Notes: a model not told the origin generated them from the sequence alone. A stretch of 16,214 nucleotides of DNA from Deltaproteobacteria bacterium (GCA_023230665.1 JALNWY010000061.1:1-16214); one strand, 5' to 3'. Counted from the first letter of the stretch, positions 7,741 through 14,660 are shown. Made by a program: numbers and translations.

Positions 7741-8565
7741 TCATGCCGCTTGGGTCTTGCGGCCCTCTGATCCGCCCGGCAGCAGGACCTCCTCCGGCAG
7801 GGAAACCTCCATGGTGATCGGGAGATGGTCGGAGAGTGAATAATTGAGCACCTCGACCGGGCCCGTGGCAATGGTGGGCGAGACCAGGATGTGATCGAGA
7901 TGCTTTTTCGGATTCCAGCTCGGGTAGGTAAACAGTTCAGGATACGGCATGCAGAGACTCGTCTCGCAAAGGAACCGGGACAATTCCCTGCTGTCGGGGC
8001 TGCAGTTCAGATCGCCCATGAGTATCACATGGCGGCAGTCCCGGATCAGCTCGCTTAAGTATTCCATCTGGAAACACCGAGCGCTTCTGCTCAGAGACAG
8101 GTGCGCAAGCACAAGCACCAGGGGGTTCTCCGGGCTCCCGAACCTGGCGACCAGCGCGCCCCTGCCGGGCAGCCGGGCGGGAAGTTCGTGGCGGCTGATG
8201 CCGATGGGGGCATATTTGCTGAGCAGCCCCATGCTGTGCCGGGCCACCTTCCACAGCTTCCGGTTGGTCTTGTCGCACCAGTGGGGAAACTTTGCCTCCC
8301 GTGCCAGGTACTCGGCGTGATTGATAAAGCCGCTCCTGAGCGATCCGCTGTCGAGTTCCTGGAGACCCACGATATCAAAATCCCTGATCATCCGGGCGAT
8401 GCGGTGGAGATTCCTGATCCTCTGGGTGCTGGGCAGCAGGTGCTCCCACCCGTGAAACACATAATCGCTGAAACCGGCGGCTGCTATGCCTACCTGGATA
8501 TTGTAACTGAGCAGACGGAGTCTGATGCCTGTGGAATCATCATGGAATGGCACAACTGCATGCAT
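7741..8565 (-). CDS. Endonuclease/exonuclease/phosphatase (EEP) family hydrolase
   Basis: 274 residues with the ordered EEP metal and catalytic motifs: SYNIQ (Asn22), LQELDSG (Glu70), AHLSLS (His155), GDLNCSP (Asp185, Asn187), LDHILVS (Asp224, His225) and SDHLPI (Asp246, His247). The fold cleaves phosphodiester or phosphomonoester bonds with Mg2+. Members include DNases, sphingomyelinases and inositol phosphatases, and the sequence alone does not choose among them. No signal peptide is visible, so it is probably cytoplasmic. The start at 8565 has AGGGG about 8 nt upstream. It is convergent with the GRE operon and separated by 315 nt from trxC, so it is probably a single-gene unit. The C-terminal ~20 residues are low-complexity. 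Confidence 0.85.
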   Translation of the reverse strand: MHAVVPFHDDSTGIRLRLLSYNIQVGIAAAGFSDYVFHGWEHLLPSTQRIRNLHRIARMIRDFDIVGLQELDSGSLRSGFINHAEYLAREAKFPHWCDKTNRKLWKVARHSMGLLSKYAPIGISRHELPARLPGRGALVARFGSPENPLVLVLAHLSLSRSARCFQMEYLSELIRDCRHVILMGDLNCSPDSRELSRFLCETSLCMPYPELFTYPSWNPKKHLDHILVSPTIATGPVEVLNYSLSDHLPITMEVSLPEEVLLPGGSEGRKTQAA

Positions 8566-8880
8566 GGCTTGCCCCTATTGCTGCTTTTTTAAGAAGGAAC
8601 GCCCAAGGAATCCGAAGGATACTCATCTCCACTCCCGATACGGGAACAGAGGACCAAGACCCGCGCAAAGGACTCTCCTGTTTCTCCTCACCTGATAGAG
8701 CGAGAATGATCACCCGTGCATACTAGACACGTATGCAGGCAGTATGCAAGCAGGAAAATCTTCACCGTTGCACCCCTCCTGCCGATTCTACAGGCACGGA
8801 CGATACAGGGGAGTATTTCTGAATCTTCAGGAACATGCCTGTACAGAACGTTTTCACCTCCCGGCTTGGCGAAAAAGCGC
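8566..8880. other. Intergenic spacer between the EEP gene and trxC, no gene seen
   Basis: No open frame here has a ribosome site or recognisable protein. Besides the GTATGCA cluster described separately, there is a nest of alternative inverted repeats. TACAGG at 8804-8809 can pair with CCTGTA at 8838-8843, enclosing CTGAA/TTCAG (8819-8830). TACAGGC at 8789-8795 can pair with the same right arm extended to GCCTGTA (8837-8843). The two outer stems are mutually exclusive. Read on the minus strand this is the 3' side of trxC and the upstream side of the EEP gene. Confidence 0.5.
8717..8752. repeat. GTATGCA dyad plus 11-bp tandem repeat
   Basis: TGCATAC (8717-8723) and GTATGCA (8731-8737) make a 7-bp dyad with a 7-nt centre. 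The right arm is also the start of a tandem 11-bp repeat, GTATGCAGGCA (8731-8741) and GTATGCAAGCA (8742-8752), with one mismatch. The cluster lies about 150 bp upstream of the EEP gene start and could be a protein-binding site. No known operator matches that I can name. Confidence 0.5.
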
Positions 8881-9339
8881 TCAGAGCACGGCCTGAACCT
8901 GTCTTTTGAGCTCTTCTTTCGGAAGGGCACCGGTTACGGTATTCACCAGGGTCCCGTTTTTGAAGAACAGCAGGCTCGGAATGGAGCGGATGCTGTAGCG
9001 TGACGAGGTGAGGGGATTATCATCCACATTGAGCTTGGCGACTCTTATCCTGCCGGAGAATTCCTGCGCCAGCTGATCGAGGAGCGGTGCAACCATCCTG
9101 CATGCCCCGCACCAGGGCGCCCAGAAGTCCACCAGCACGGTACCAGGCATCCCCAGCACCTCCTGCTGAAAGCTCGCATCAGTGACCTGTACGGGGTGCG
9201 CAGGCGCCCCAGCGGAAGGTCCGATGACCAGCGGTGCACGGCACCTGCCGCAGCGGGCACTCCTTCCCTTCTTCTCGGCAGGAATCCGATTTTTCGCCCC
9301 GCATCTCGGACACTGGACAATCATATAGTCCTGATTCAT
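8881..9339 (-). CDS. trxC: Thioredoxin 2-type protein with N-terminal zinc ribbon, WCGAC active site
   Basis: 152 residues. The N-terminus has two CxxC pairs (Cys10/Cys13 and Cys30/Cys33) forming a zinc ribbon as in TrxC. The thioredoxin fold follows, with VDFWAPWCGACRM (redox Cys77 and Cys80) and the cis-proline in SIPSL (Pro121). It reduces protein disulfides in the cytoplasm. The active site is WCGAC, whereas classical thioredoxins including E. coli Trx2 have WCGPC; the change is expected to alter redox potential or partner choice. The start at 9339 is preferred over an in-frame start at 9441, because AGGGG lies 7 nt upstream and the zinc ribbon begins at residue 10. It is a single gene, divergent from the acyl-CoA ligase. 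Confidence 0.9.
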   Translation of the reverse strand: MNQDYMIVQCPRCGAKNRIPAEKKGRSARCGRCRAPLVIGPSAGAPAHPVQVTDASFQQEVLGMPGTVLVDFWAPWCGACRMVAPLLDQLAQEFSGRIRVAKLNVDDNPLTSSRYSIRSIPSLLFFKNGTLVNTVTGALPKEELKRQVQAVL

Positions 9340-9402
9340 GTTTTCACCCCTTTTCTCTCCAGGGAGATCTCGTGTATCACCTTGTTCTGGTTCATTGATC
9401 CT

Positions 9403-9431
9403 TTCATAGGGTACCAACCATCTCTTTCCAA
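9403..9431 (-). promoter_or_regulatory. Weak sigma-70-like promoter for trxC
   Basis: On the minus strand TTGGAA (9431-9426) and TATGAA (9408-9403) are separated by 17 bp, each 4 of 6 to consensus. This would start transcription about 55 nt before the trxC start codon. Boxes are modest, so this is only a candidate. Confidence 0.3.
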
Positions 9432-9521
9432 GAAGAACCAAAAATCAAAAGTACTTCCCACGTTCCCCGATACCCGCAACAGCTCGGGCTCACGGGATAT
9501 ATCATCATCATAGTTATCGTT

Positions 9522-9565
9522 AAATCCGAAGGTTATGAACCAAAAATCCCAAGGTTATGAACCAA
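9522..9565. repeat. Exact-period tandem duplication of a 22-bp unit
   Basis: Two head-to-tail copies (9522-9543 and 9544-9565) differ at one position, the seventh base (G or C). Each unit starts AAATCC and ends AAGGTTATGAACCAA, and contains the small dyad GGTT-ATG-AACC. Twenty-two bp is two helical turns, so bound proteins would sit on the same DNA face. The pair lies between divergent trxC and the acyl-CoA ligase. The heptamer ATGAACC also occurs at 9726-9732 and, inverted, at 9389-9395 in the same spacer. Confidence 0.75.
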
Positions 9566-9619
9566 GCCAGAGAGAAAATCCCTCGAAATTGAGCTGTTGC
9601 GCATGCTTACACATAAATA

Positions 9620-9648
9620 TTGACATGTTGATCAAGATTATGTATCTG
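9620..9648 (+). promoter_or_regulatory. Candidate promoter for the acyl-CoA ligase
   Basis: A perfect TTGACA at 9620-9625 is followed after 17 bp by TATCTG (9643-9648), a poor -10 match. The surrounding 9600-9725 stretch is distinctly AT-rich compared with the flanking genes, as expected of a promoter region. The leader to the ligase start would be about 100 nt. Confidence 0.35.
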
Positions 9649-9664
9649 TATGTTGTTGATACAT
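9640..9664. promoter_or_regulatory. 25-bp inverted repeat, possible operator of the ligase gene
   Basis: ATGTATC (9640-9646) and GATACAT (9658-9664) form a perfect 7-bp inverted repeat with an 11-bp centre. It overlaps the candidate -10 region of the ligase promoter, the position expected for a repressor. Its sequence is unlike the tetR operator at 2817-2843, so a different regulator would be needed. Confidence 0.45.
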
Positions 9665-9752
9665 CTGTCAAGAGTGTGCACTTCTTAAGGTGCGGCACAA
9701 AGAGTATTGATATTTTATTGTATGCATGAACCGGACAAAAGGAGAGTTCTTG

Positions 9753-11393
9753 ATGGACGAGTTTCGCGAGATAACAATGGGAGAACTCCTGAGAGAAACC
9801 GCCTCCCGGTATCCAGACCGTGAGGCCCTGGTTTTCCCTGCGGCATCGTTGAGGCTTACCTATTCGGAGTTCGAGCAGAAATGCAGGGAAACGGCCAAGG
9901 GTTTCATGGCCCTGGGGGTGAAGAAAGGAGATCATGTCTCGGTATGGACCACCAACATCCCCGAGTGGACGTATCTGCAGTTCAGCTTGGGCATGATCGG
10001 CGCTGTACTGGTGACTGTGAATACGAACTACAAGTCGAGCGAGCTGAACTATATCCTCAATCAGTCCGACTCCACGACCCTGGTTCTCATCGAGGAGTAC
10101 CGCGATACGAACTATTACGAAACGATCCGCACAGTGGTTCCCGGGCTGGACTCCATGGAAGCGGGCAAGATGCGCTCAGAGGGCCTCCCACTCCTGAAAA
10201 ACCTCGTTTATATCGGCAACAGGAAAGAGACGCCCGGCATGTTCTCCTTTGCCCAGGTCCTGGACCTGGGCAGGCAGATCACGGACGCCAATCTTGACGC
10301 AAGGGCAAAGTCGGTCCACTTTCATGACGTGGTAAACATGCAGTATACATCCGGCACCACCGGTTTTCCCAAAGGGGTCATGCTCACCCACTATAACGTG
10401 ATCAACAATGCCCGGATGGTGGGAGACGTGATGGGAATGACCGAGCAGGACCGCCTCCTCATCCAGGTGCCTCTGTTCCACTGCTTCGGCTGCGTAATGA
10501 GCTCGCTCAACTGCGTCGTGCACGGGTCGACCATGATCATGATGGAATACTTCGACCCACTCAAAGCCCTCCACTATATCCAGGACGAGAAATGCACGGC
10601 GATCAACGGCGTGCCAACGATGTTCATCTCGATCCTGAGTCATGAGGATTTCTCGAAGTACGACATGTCTTCTCTCAGGACAGGCATCATGGCCGGCGCC
10701 CCCTGCCCTGAGGAAACCATGAGGCAGGTGATGGAAAAGATGCACTGCCCGGAAGTGGTCATCGCGTTTGGCCAGACCGAGAGCTCTCCGGTCATGAACA
10801 TGACGCGCAGAGACGATCCTATAGATGTCCGGGTCACCACGGTGGGAAGATTGCTTCCCGGCATTCAGGGAAAGATCATAGACCCCACCACCGGCGAAGA
10901 GCTGCCTCCGAACGTCCAGGGCGAGATCGTGACCAAGAGCCCCTGCGTCATGAAAGGCTACTACAAGATGCCCGAGGATACGAAAAAGGCCATCGATGCG
11001 AACGGCTGGCTCCATACCGGCGACCTGGGAGCGGTTGACGAACAGGGGAACTTCAAGATCACCGGCAGGATCAAGGAGATGATCATCCGGGGCGGCGAGA
11101 ATATCTATCCGCGTGAAATCGAAGAGTTTCTTCACAAGCACCCCAAGGTACGGGACGTCTATGTGGTGGGCGTGCCTGACAAGAAGTATGGAGAACAGCT
11201 CCTGGCCGTGGTCATCCCCGAACCCGGTGAAAAGATCACCGGGGATGAGCTCGTTGAATACTGTACCAACCGGATCGCCCGGCACAAGATACCCAGATAC
11301 TGGGAGTTTACCGACGAGGTGCCCATGACGGCAAGCGGCAAGGTTCAGAAATACAAGATCGTGGAACAATATTCGGCGAGGTTTACCGGATAA
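9753..11393 (+). CDS. AMP-forming acyl-CoA synthetase (acyl-CoA ligase)
   Basis: 546 residues of the ANL adenylating superfamily. Motifs in order: the phosphate-binding loop YTSGTTGFPKG (198-208), GQTES (340-344), HTGD (421-424), the hinge GRIKEMIIRGGENIYP (438-453), and the C-terminal catalytic Lys530 in TASGKVQKYK. It activates a carboxylic acid with ATP to an acyl-AMP, then forms the CoA thioester. Overall layout resembles fatty- and medium-chain acyl-CoA synthetases, but the acyl chain cannot be read from sequence. The start at 9753 is preferred over an in-frame ATG at 9726, because GGAGAG lies 6 nt upstream of it while the earlier ATG has none. It is monocistronic, convergent with the thioesterase-dehydrogenase operon. 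It could receive an acid produced by the AOR-family enzyme 7 kb away. Confidence 0.92.
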   Translation: MDEFREITMGELLRETASRYPDREALVFPAASLRLTYSEFEQKCRETAKGFMALGVKKGDHVSVWTTNIPEWTYLQFSLGMIGAVLVTVNTNYKSSELNYILNQSDSTTLVLIEEYRDTNYYETIRTVVPGLDSMEAGKMRSEGLPLLKNLVYIGNRKETPGMFSFAQVLDLGRQITDANLDARAKSVHFHDVVNMQYTSGTTGFPKGVMLTHYNVINNARMVGDVMGMTEQDRLLIQVPLFHCFGCVMSSLNCVVHGSTMIMMEYFDPLKALHYIQDEKCTAINGVPTMFISILSHEDFSKYDMSSLRTGIMAGAPCPEETMRQVMEKMHCPEVVIAFGQTESSPVMNMTRRDDPIDVRVTTVGRLLPGIQGKIIDPTTGEELPPNVQGEIVTKSPCVMKGYYKMPEDTKKAIDANGWLHTGDLGAVDEQGNFKITGRIKEMIIRGGENIYPREIEEFLHKHPKVRDVYVVGVPDKKYGEQLLAVVIPEPGEKITGDELVEYCTNRIARHKIPRYWEFTDEVPMTASGKVQKYKIVEQYSARFTG

Positions 11394-11444
11394 GCACTGC
11401 CGACGCTACGGGGTGGATCCGCGCAACAAGGCCCTGTGCCTGAC

Positions 11445-11480
11445 ATGCCGGGGTAACCGGAACGATCCGGTTCACGGCAT
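11445..11480 (+). terminator. Strong two-part hairpin after the ligase gene
   Basis: An outer stem ATGCCG / CGGCAT and an inner stem AACCGG / CCGGTT, six pairs each, are separated by a GGGT/CA internal loop and closed by a 6-nt loop. It starts 51 nt past the ligase stop. There is no T-run, so it may be a U-less terminator or an mRNA 3'-end stabiliser. Confidence 0.4.
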
Positions 11481-11537
11481 CAGCGATCAGAAAAAATCGA
11501 TCAAAGTCCCTGCGACCCGGGTCCGCGCACCAGTGCA

Positions 11538-11626
11538 ACAACGCCCCTGCCCTCAGGGAGCACCTGGCTGAAGGCCCGTGTCTGCTGCCTACTGATTCAC
11601 AACGCTCCTGCCCTCAGGGAGCACCT
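11538..11626. repeat. Two 28-bp direct repeats 61 bp apart
   Basis: Copies at 11538-11565 and 11599-11626 agree at 27 of 28 positions (the eighth base is C or T) and are separated by 33 bp of unrelated sequence. Each begins ACAACGC and ends CAGGGAGCACCT, with internal potential for GCTCC/GGAGC pairing that the second copy's T completes. Identity stops abruptly at both edges. I see no further copy one period to either side. It may be a REP-like hairpin pair. The dimensions also fit a single CRISPR repeat-spacer-repeat unit, but there are no cas genes here. Confidence 0.7.
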
Positions 11627-11805
11627 CCACGGGGTTGATATCGAGCCCTTGGATCTACGGAAAGGCGGCCGCCAGATGAGAAACCCTTCACCGCCAGGTC
11701 AACGAAGGCCGACACGTCTCCGGCCGGCTTTCCCCGCATGCCCCTGAGCACGGGAAAGGACTTCAGACGATCCTCCAGCCTTCCGTATATGGTTGATGCA
11801 GCTGC

Positions 11806-11835
11806 CGGACGGAAGAGACGTCGCTCTCCCGTCCG
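11806..11835 (-). terminator. Strong hairpin just after the acyl-CoA dehydrogenase gene
   Basis: Read on the minus strand, CGGACGG pairs with CCGTCCG and AGAG with CTCT through one G-T wobble, giving 12 pairs and a 6-nt loop. It begins 10 nt past the dehydrogenase stop codon. No T-run follows, so it is a U-less terminator or transcript-end stabiliser. Confidence 0.45.
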
Positions 11836-11845
11836 ATGATACGGA

Positions 11846-13714
11846 TCAGTAGGAGACGAAGCTCTCTTCCGGGATCTCCAGAATAGACATGTCTTCGTTC
11901 TTGATTGCGGCTGCCGCGGCATCCACCTCGGGCAGCACATTCTTGGCAAAGAACCTGGCCGAATAAACCTTGCCTGCATAGAAGGCGGCATTCTTGTTAC
12001 CCTTGACGAACTGCGTCCAAGCTGCAGCATCACCCTGGTCAACGCCGTTGGCCTTTGCCAGCTCACCCAGCTTCTGCTGGGCCACGCCCGCCTGCCAGAG
12101 GAGGAGCCAGCCCGACACCACCTTGCCCATCATCATGAGGAAGGGGTAGGAATTATTGATAGGGACCAGGAATTTGCCCTGCTTGCCGCAGGTGGCGAGG
12201 TACAGGCCCATCTCGGCGAGCGTGTTCACGGCCTTCTGCACATCGGGGGCAAAATCCTTGACGCCGTTCAAATCCTTGTACCTGGCGGTGGTGCTGTTCA
12301 TCTCGCCCAGCAGGTTCATGAAATAGGCGCCCTTCTTCATGCCCAGCTTCCTGCCGATGAGATCGAGGGCCTGGATACCGTTTGCGCCTTCGTAGATGGA
12401 CGCAATTTTCTCGTCGCGCATGAACTGCTCGACCGGATACTCACAGCAGAACCCATATCCCCCATAGCACTGCATGGCCGTCTCCGTGACCTTAAAGCCG
12501 ATATCCGATAAATACGCCTTGACAATGGGGGTCAGGACCTCGGCAAATCCCAGCCACTTGTCCTTTTCCGCCTCTTCCGTGACCACGTGCTCCATATCAA
12601 AGCAGTAGGCCGTGAAATAGGCCAGGGCCCGCATGCTGTCCACTGCGGACTTCATGAACAAAAGCATTCTCCGGACATCAGGATGCTGGATAATGGGCAC
12701 CCGCGGGGCCTCTGGATTTTTGAACTCCATGAGGGACGAGCCCTGGAGACGTTCTTTGGTATACTGCAGCGCATGCAGATAAGCAATCGACCCGCTTGCC
12801 AGTCCCTGCATGCCCACGGCGAGGCGGGCCTCGTTCATCATCTGGAACATGATCTTCATGCCCTGGCGTTCTTCTCCCAGCAACTCGGCATAGCATTCGT
12901 TGTTGTCTCCAAAGTTGATGAGACAGGTTGCGCTGCCCTTGATCCCCATTTTGTGCTCGATGTTGGCGATCTCATAGTCATTGCGCCTGCCCAGGGAGCC
13001 GTCTTCGTTGACCAGATACTTGGGCACGAGGAAGATGGATATGCCCTTGGTCCCGGCGGGGTCTCCCTCGATGCGAGCAAGCACGGGATGTACGATGTTT
13101 TCCACCAGGTCGTGGTCCCCGCCTGTGATGAATATCTTGGTACCCTGGATCTTGAAGGTGCCGTCGGGCTGGCGGATGGCCTTGGTGCTCATGTTGCCCA
13201 GATCGGACCCGGCATTGGGCTCGGTGAGCGCCATGGTGCCGCCCCAGATCCCCTGGACCATTTTGTCCATGTATTTTCTCTTCTGCTCCTCAGTGCCGTA
13301 GGTCATGATCAGGTGTGCTGCGCCCTCGGTGGCAAAGGGATACGCCACGAAGGCGAAGTTGTGGTAGAACCAGTCGATAGCGGCGATCTTCACGCTCTCG
13401 GGCAGGCCCTGCCCCCCCTCTTCCGGCGGGAACGACATGCCGATCCAGCCGCCCTCGCGGAAAAGCTTGAATGCCCGCTGATAGCACGCAGGAACCGTCA
13501 CCACTCCATCTTTGAGCGTGCAGCCCTCTTTGTCACCCTCGGCCAGCGTGGGCAGTATCTCCTCCACCGCGATTTTCTGGGCCTCGGTGAGGATCATGTC
13601 GAACATGTCCCGGGAAAAGTCCGCATACTTCCCATATCCGCAGAGCTTCTCCACATCGAGCATCTCATAGAGGATAAACTGCTGGTCCCTTTCGTCTAAA
13701 ATCAGGTTCGCCAT
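11846..13714 (-). CDS. Acyl-CoA dehydrogenase, long DmdC-like type with extra C-terminal domain
   Basis: 622 residues, against about 380 for ordinary acyl-CoA dehydrogenases. The FAD/substrate core carries MALTEPNAGSDLG (161-173), KIFITGGDHD (193-202), and CYGGYGFCCEYPVEQFMRD (416-434). The catalytic base is Glu442 in YEGANGIQALDL. Residues ~470-622 form the extra helical C-terminal domain of the DmdC/PF12806 group. It introduces the alpha,beta double bond into an acyl-CoA, passing electrons to ETF. Family members act on methylmercaptopropionyl-CoA and on fatty or branched acyl-CoAs, so the substrate is not fixed by sequence. AAGGAG lies about 8 nt before the 13714 start. It follows the thioesterase gene by 22 nt, giving an operon. 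Confidence 0.93.
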   Translation of the reverse strand: MANLILDERDQQFILYEMLDVEKLCGYGKYADFSRDMFDMILTEAQKIAVEEILPTLAEGDKEGCTLKDGVVTVPACYQRAFKLFREGGWIGMSFPPEEGGQGLPESVKIAAIDWFYHNFAFVAYPFATEGAAHLIMTYGTEEQKRKYMDKMVQGIWGGTMALTEPNAGSDLGNMSTKAIRQPDGTFKIQGTKIFITGGDHDLVENIVHPVLARIEGDPAGTKGISIFLVPKYLVNEDGSLGRRNDYEIANIEHKMGIKGSATCLINFGDNNECYAELLGEERQGMKIMFQMMNEARLAVGMQGLASGSIAYLHALQYTKERLQGSSLMEFKNPEAPRVPIIQHPDVRRMLLFMKSAVDSMRALAYFTAYCFDMEHVVTEEAEKDKWLGFAEVLTPIVKAYLSDIGFKVTETAMQCYGGYGFCCEYPVEQFMRDEKIASIYEGANGIQALDLIGRKLGMKKGAYFMNLLGEMNSTTARYKDLNGVKDFAPDVQKAVNTLAEMGLYLATCGKQGKFLVPINNSYPFLMMMGKVVSGWLLLWQAGVAQQKLGELAKANGVDQGDAAAWTQFVKGNKNAAFYAGKVYSARFFAKNVLPEVDAAAAAIKNEDMSILEIPEESFVSY

Positions 13715-13736
13715 ACTCCCGCTCCTTTATAAAAGT

Positions 13737-14198
13737 TTATTGTTTACTCTCTGGAAATCTTCTCAGTTGCCAGGTCCCGTGCACAATGCTGCAGACCTCT
13801 CCATGGGTGTCCTTGAGTTCGAGGTCCATGGTCCAGTCTTTCTTGCCGTCTTGTTGGGCCGCCTGCTGGATGGTCTCTACCTCGCCCGGTTCAAGAGAGA
13901 CCTCCAGGGTCACGTCGGTGGTAGCCGGCCTGCGATATCTGATGGAAACCTCTTTGACGATTGGATAGAACTTTGCGGAATCGAATGAGACGTAATAAAT
14001 GACGCCACCCGAAAACTCGGCCAGGATGAAGAGCGACCCGCCGTACATGATCCCGATGTGGTTGACGTTTGGCTCGAAGGGCATGACGATCCGGGCGAAC
14101 CTGTCGCGCAGATCAACGATTCTCACCCCGGTTTTCTCTATGAGAGGCACGGCCTTTTCGAGCACAGAGACAGCATCTCGATATTTTTCTTCTATCAT
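13737..14198 (-). CDS. Hotdog-fold thioesterase (PaaI / DUF4442-like)
   Basis: 153 residues. The central helix of the hotdog fold is NHIGIMYGGSLFILAEFSGG (46-65), with the Asn-His and Gly-Gly pattern used for catalysis and CoA binding in PaaI/YiiD-C type enzymes, followed by long beta strands (VTLEVSLEPG, WTMDLELKD). It likely hydrolyses an acyl-CoA to the free acid, a release valve for CoA in the same pathway as the downstream dehydrogenase. The start at 14198 is favoured over 14237, because GGGAGGA lies about 8 nt upstream. It is the first gene of a two-gene operon. The exact thioester substrate cannot be inferred. Confidence 0.82.
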   Translation of the reverse strand: MIEEKYRDAVSVLEKAVPLIEKTGVRIVDLRDRFARIVMPFEPNVNHIGIMYGGSLFILAEFSGGVIYYVSFDSAKFYPIVKEVSIRYRRPATTDVTLEVSLEPGEVETIQQAAQQDGKKDWTMDLELKDTHGEVCSIVHGTWQLRRFPESKQ

Positions 14199-14293
14199 CT
14201 TGCATATCCTCCCTTGACCACGCATGTGTGCCGGCATGCCTTATCTCACGCGGACTTACCCGCCTGCAGCCACGCTTCGGCCTGCCGCTCCAT

Positions 14294-14325
14294 GAAACGA
14301 TGACGAAAAAGCCATGGATCGTTTC
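14294..14325. promoter_or_regulatory. 8-bp inverted repeat in the thioesterase operon leader
   Basis: GAAACGAT (14294-14301) and ATCGTTTC (14318-14325) form a perfect inverted repeat with a 16-nt centre. It lies about 95-130 nt upstream of the thioesterase start and downstream of the promoter at 14425-14453. It may fold in the leader RNA or bind a regulator. CATGAAAC, the sequence at its left edge, also opens the dyad at 14543-14582. Confidence 0.45.
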
Positions 14326-14424
14326 GCTCTTCTGAACTTCACGATCAGGAGACACCGGGGACCCGCCTGCCTCCTCTTCTCCTTTCAACACGACAACTCG
14401 GGCATCATTCATTTATTTTTTTAT

Positions 14425-14453
14425 AAAATATATTCTGAGAAAATATCTGTCAA
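14425..14453 (-). promoter_or_regulatory. Sigma-70-like promoter for the thioesterase-dehydrogenase operon
   Basis: On the minus strand a perfect TTGACA (14453-14448) is followed after 17 bp by TATTTT (14430-14425, 4 of 6); TATATT at a 15-bp spacing is an alternative. The region is strongly AT-rich. The leader would be about 220 nt. Confidence 0.5.
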
Positions 14454-14542
14454 GATGATTCAGACCGATTTGATGACCGATGACAGGTGACGAACGAGCA
14501 CACCAGAAGCGCGGGTCACCACCGCGCAAACCTATCCAGGGC

Positions 14543-14582
14543 ATGAAACACCCTGTACCGTATTCAAACAGGGTTGTTTCAT
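14543..14582. promoter_or_regulatory. Large imperfect dyad, candidate enhancer for the sigma-54 promoter
   Basis: ATGAAACACCCTG (14543-14555) pairs with CAGGGTTGTTTCAT (14569-14582) over 13 pairs with one bulged T, around a 13-nt centre. Its midpoint is about 100 bp upstream of the -24 element, the usual place for an upstream activating site of an NtrC-family activator. As RNA it would be a strong hairpin, but no T-run follows. Confidence 0.5.
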
Positions 14583-14660
14583 ATTGTTACACAAGTTTGG
14601 AACAGAATCATCCTTACCATGTATGCTATTGATTTATAAAACTAATTACTGTCATCTCTC

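Larger units (their letters stand above)
11394..11845. other. Convergent intergenic region, structured, no supported gene
   Basis: About 450 bp between the stop codons of the ligase and the acyl-CoA dehydrogenase. It contains one hairpin near each gene end and a pair of 28-bp repeats between them, listed separately. A minus-strand open frame crosses 11614-12066, but more than half of it is antisense-frame overlap with the dehydrogenase and the rest matches no family I recognise. Confidence 0.5.

Noticed and set aside
8688..8930. 80-codon minus-strand frame between the EEP gene and trxC
   Set aside because: It overlaps the end of trxC in another frame, has no ribosome site or recognisable domain, and covers the repeat-rich spacer.
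9660..9725. Sigma-54 promoter upstream of the acyl-CoA ligase
   Set aside because: A GGCAC sequence is present, but the following TTG is at the wrong distance and lacks the GC element.
11538..11626. Calling a CRISPR array
   Set aside because: Only two repeat copies, no cas genes, no degenerate terminal repeat. Reported as a repeat pair instead.
11614..12066. 150-codon minus-strand frame at the end of the dehydrogenase gene
   Set aside because: More than half is an out-of-frame overlap with the dehydrogenase. The remainder could be a decayed gene but matches nothing I can identify.
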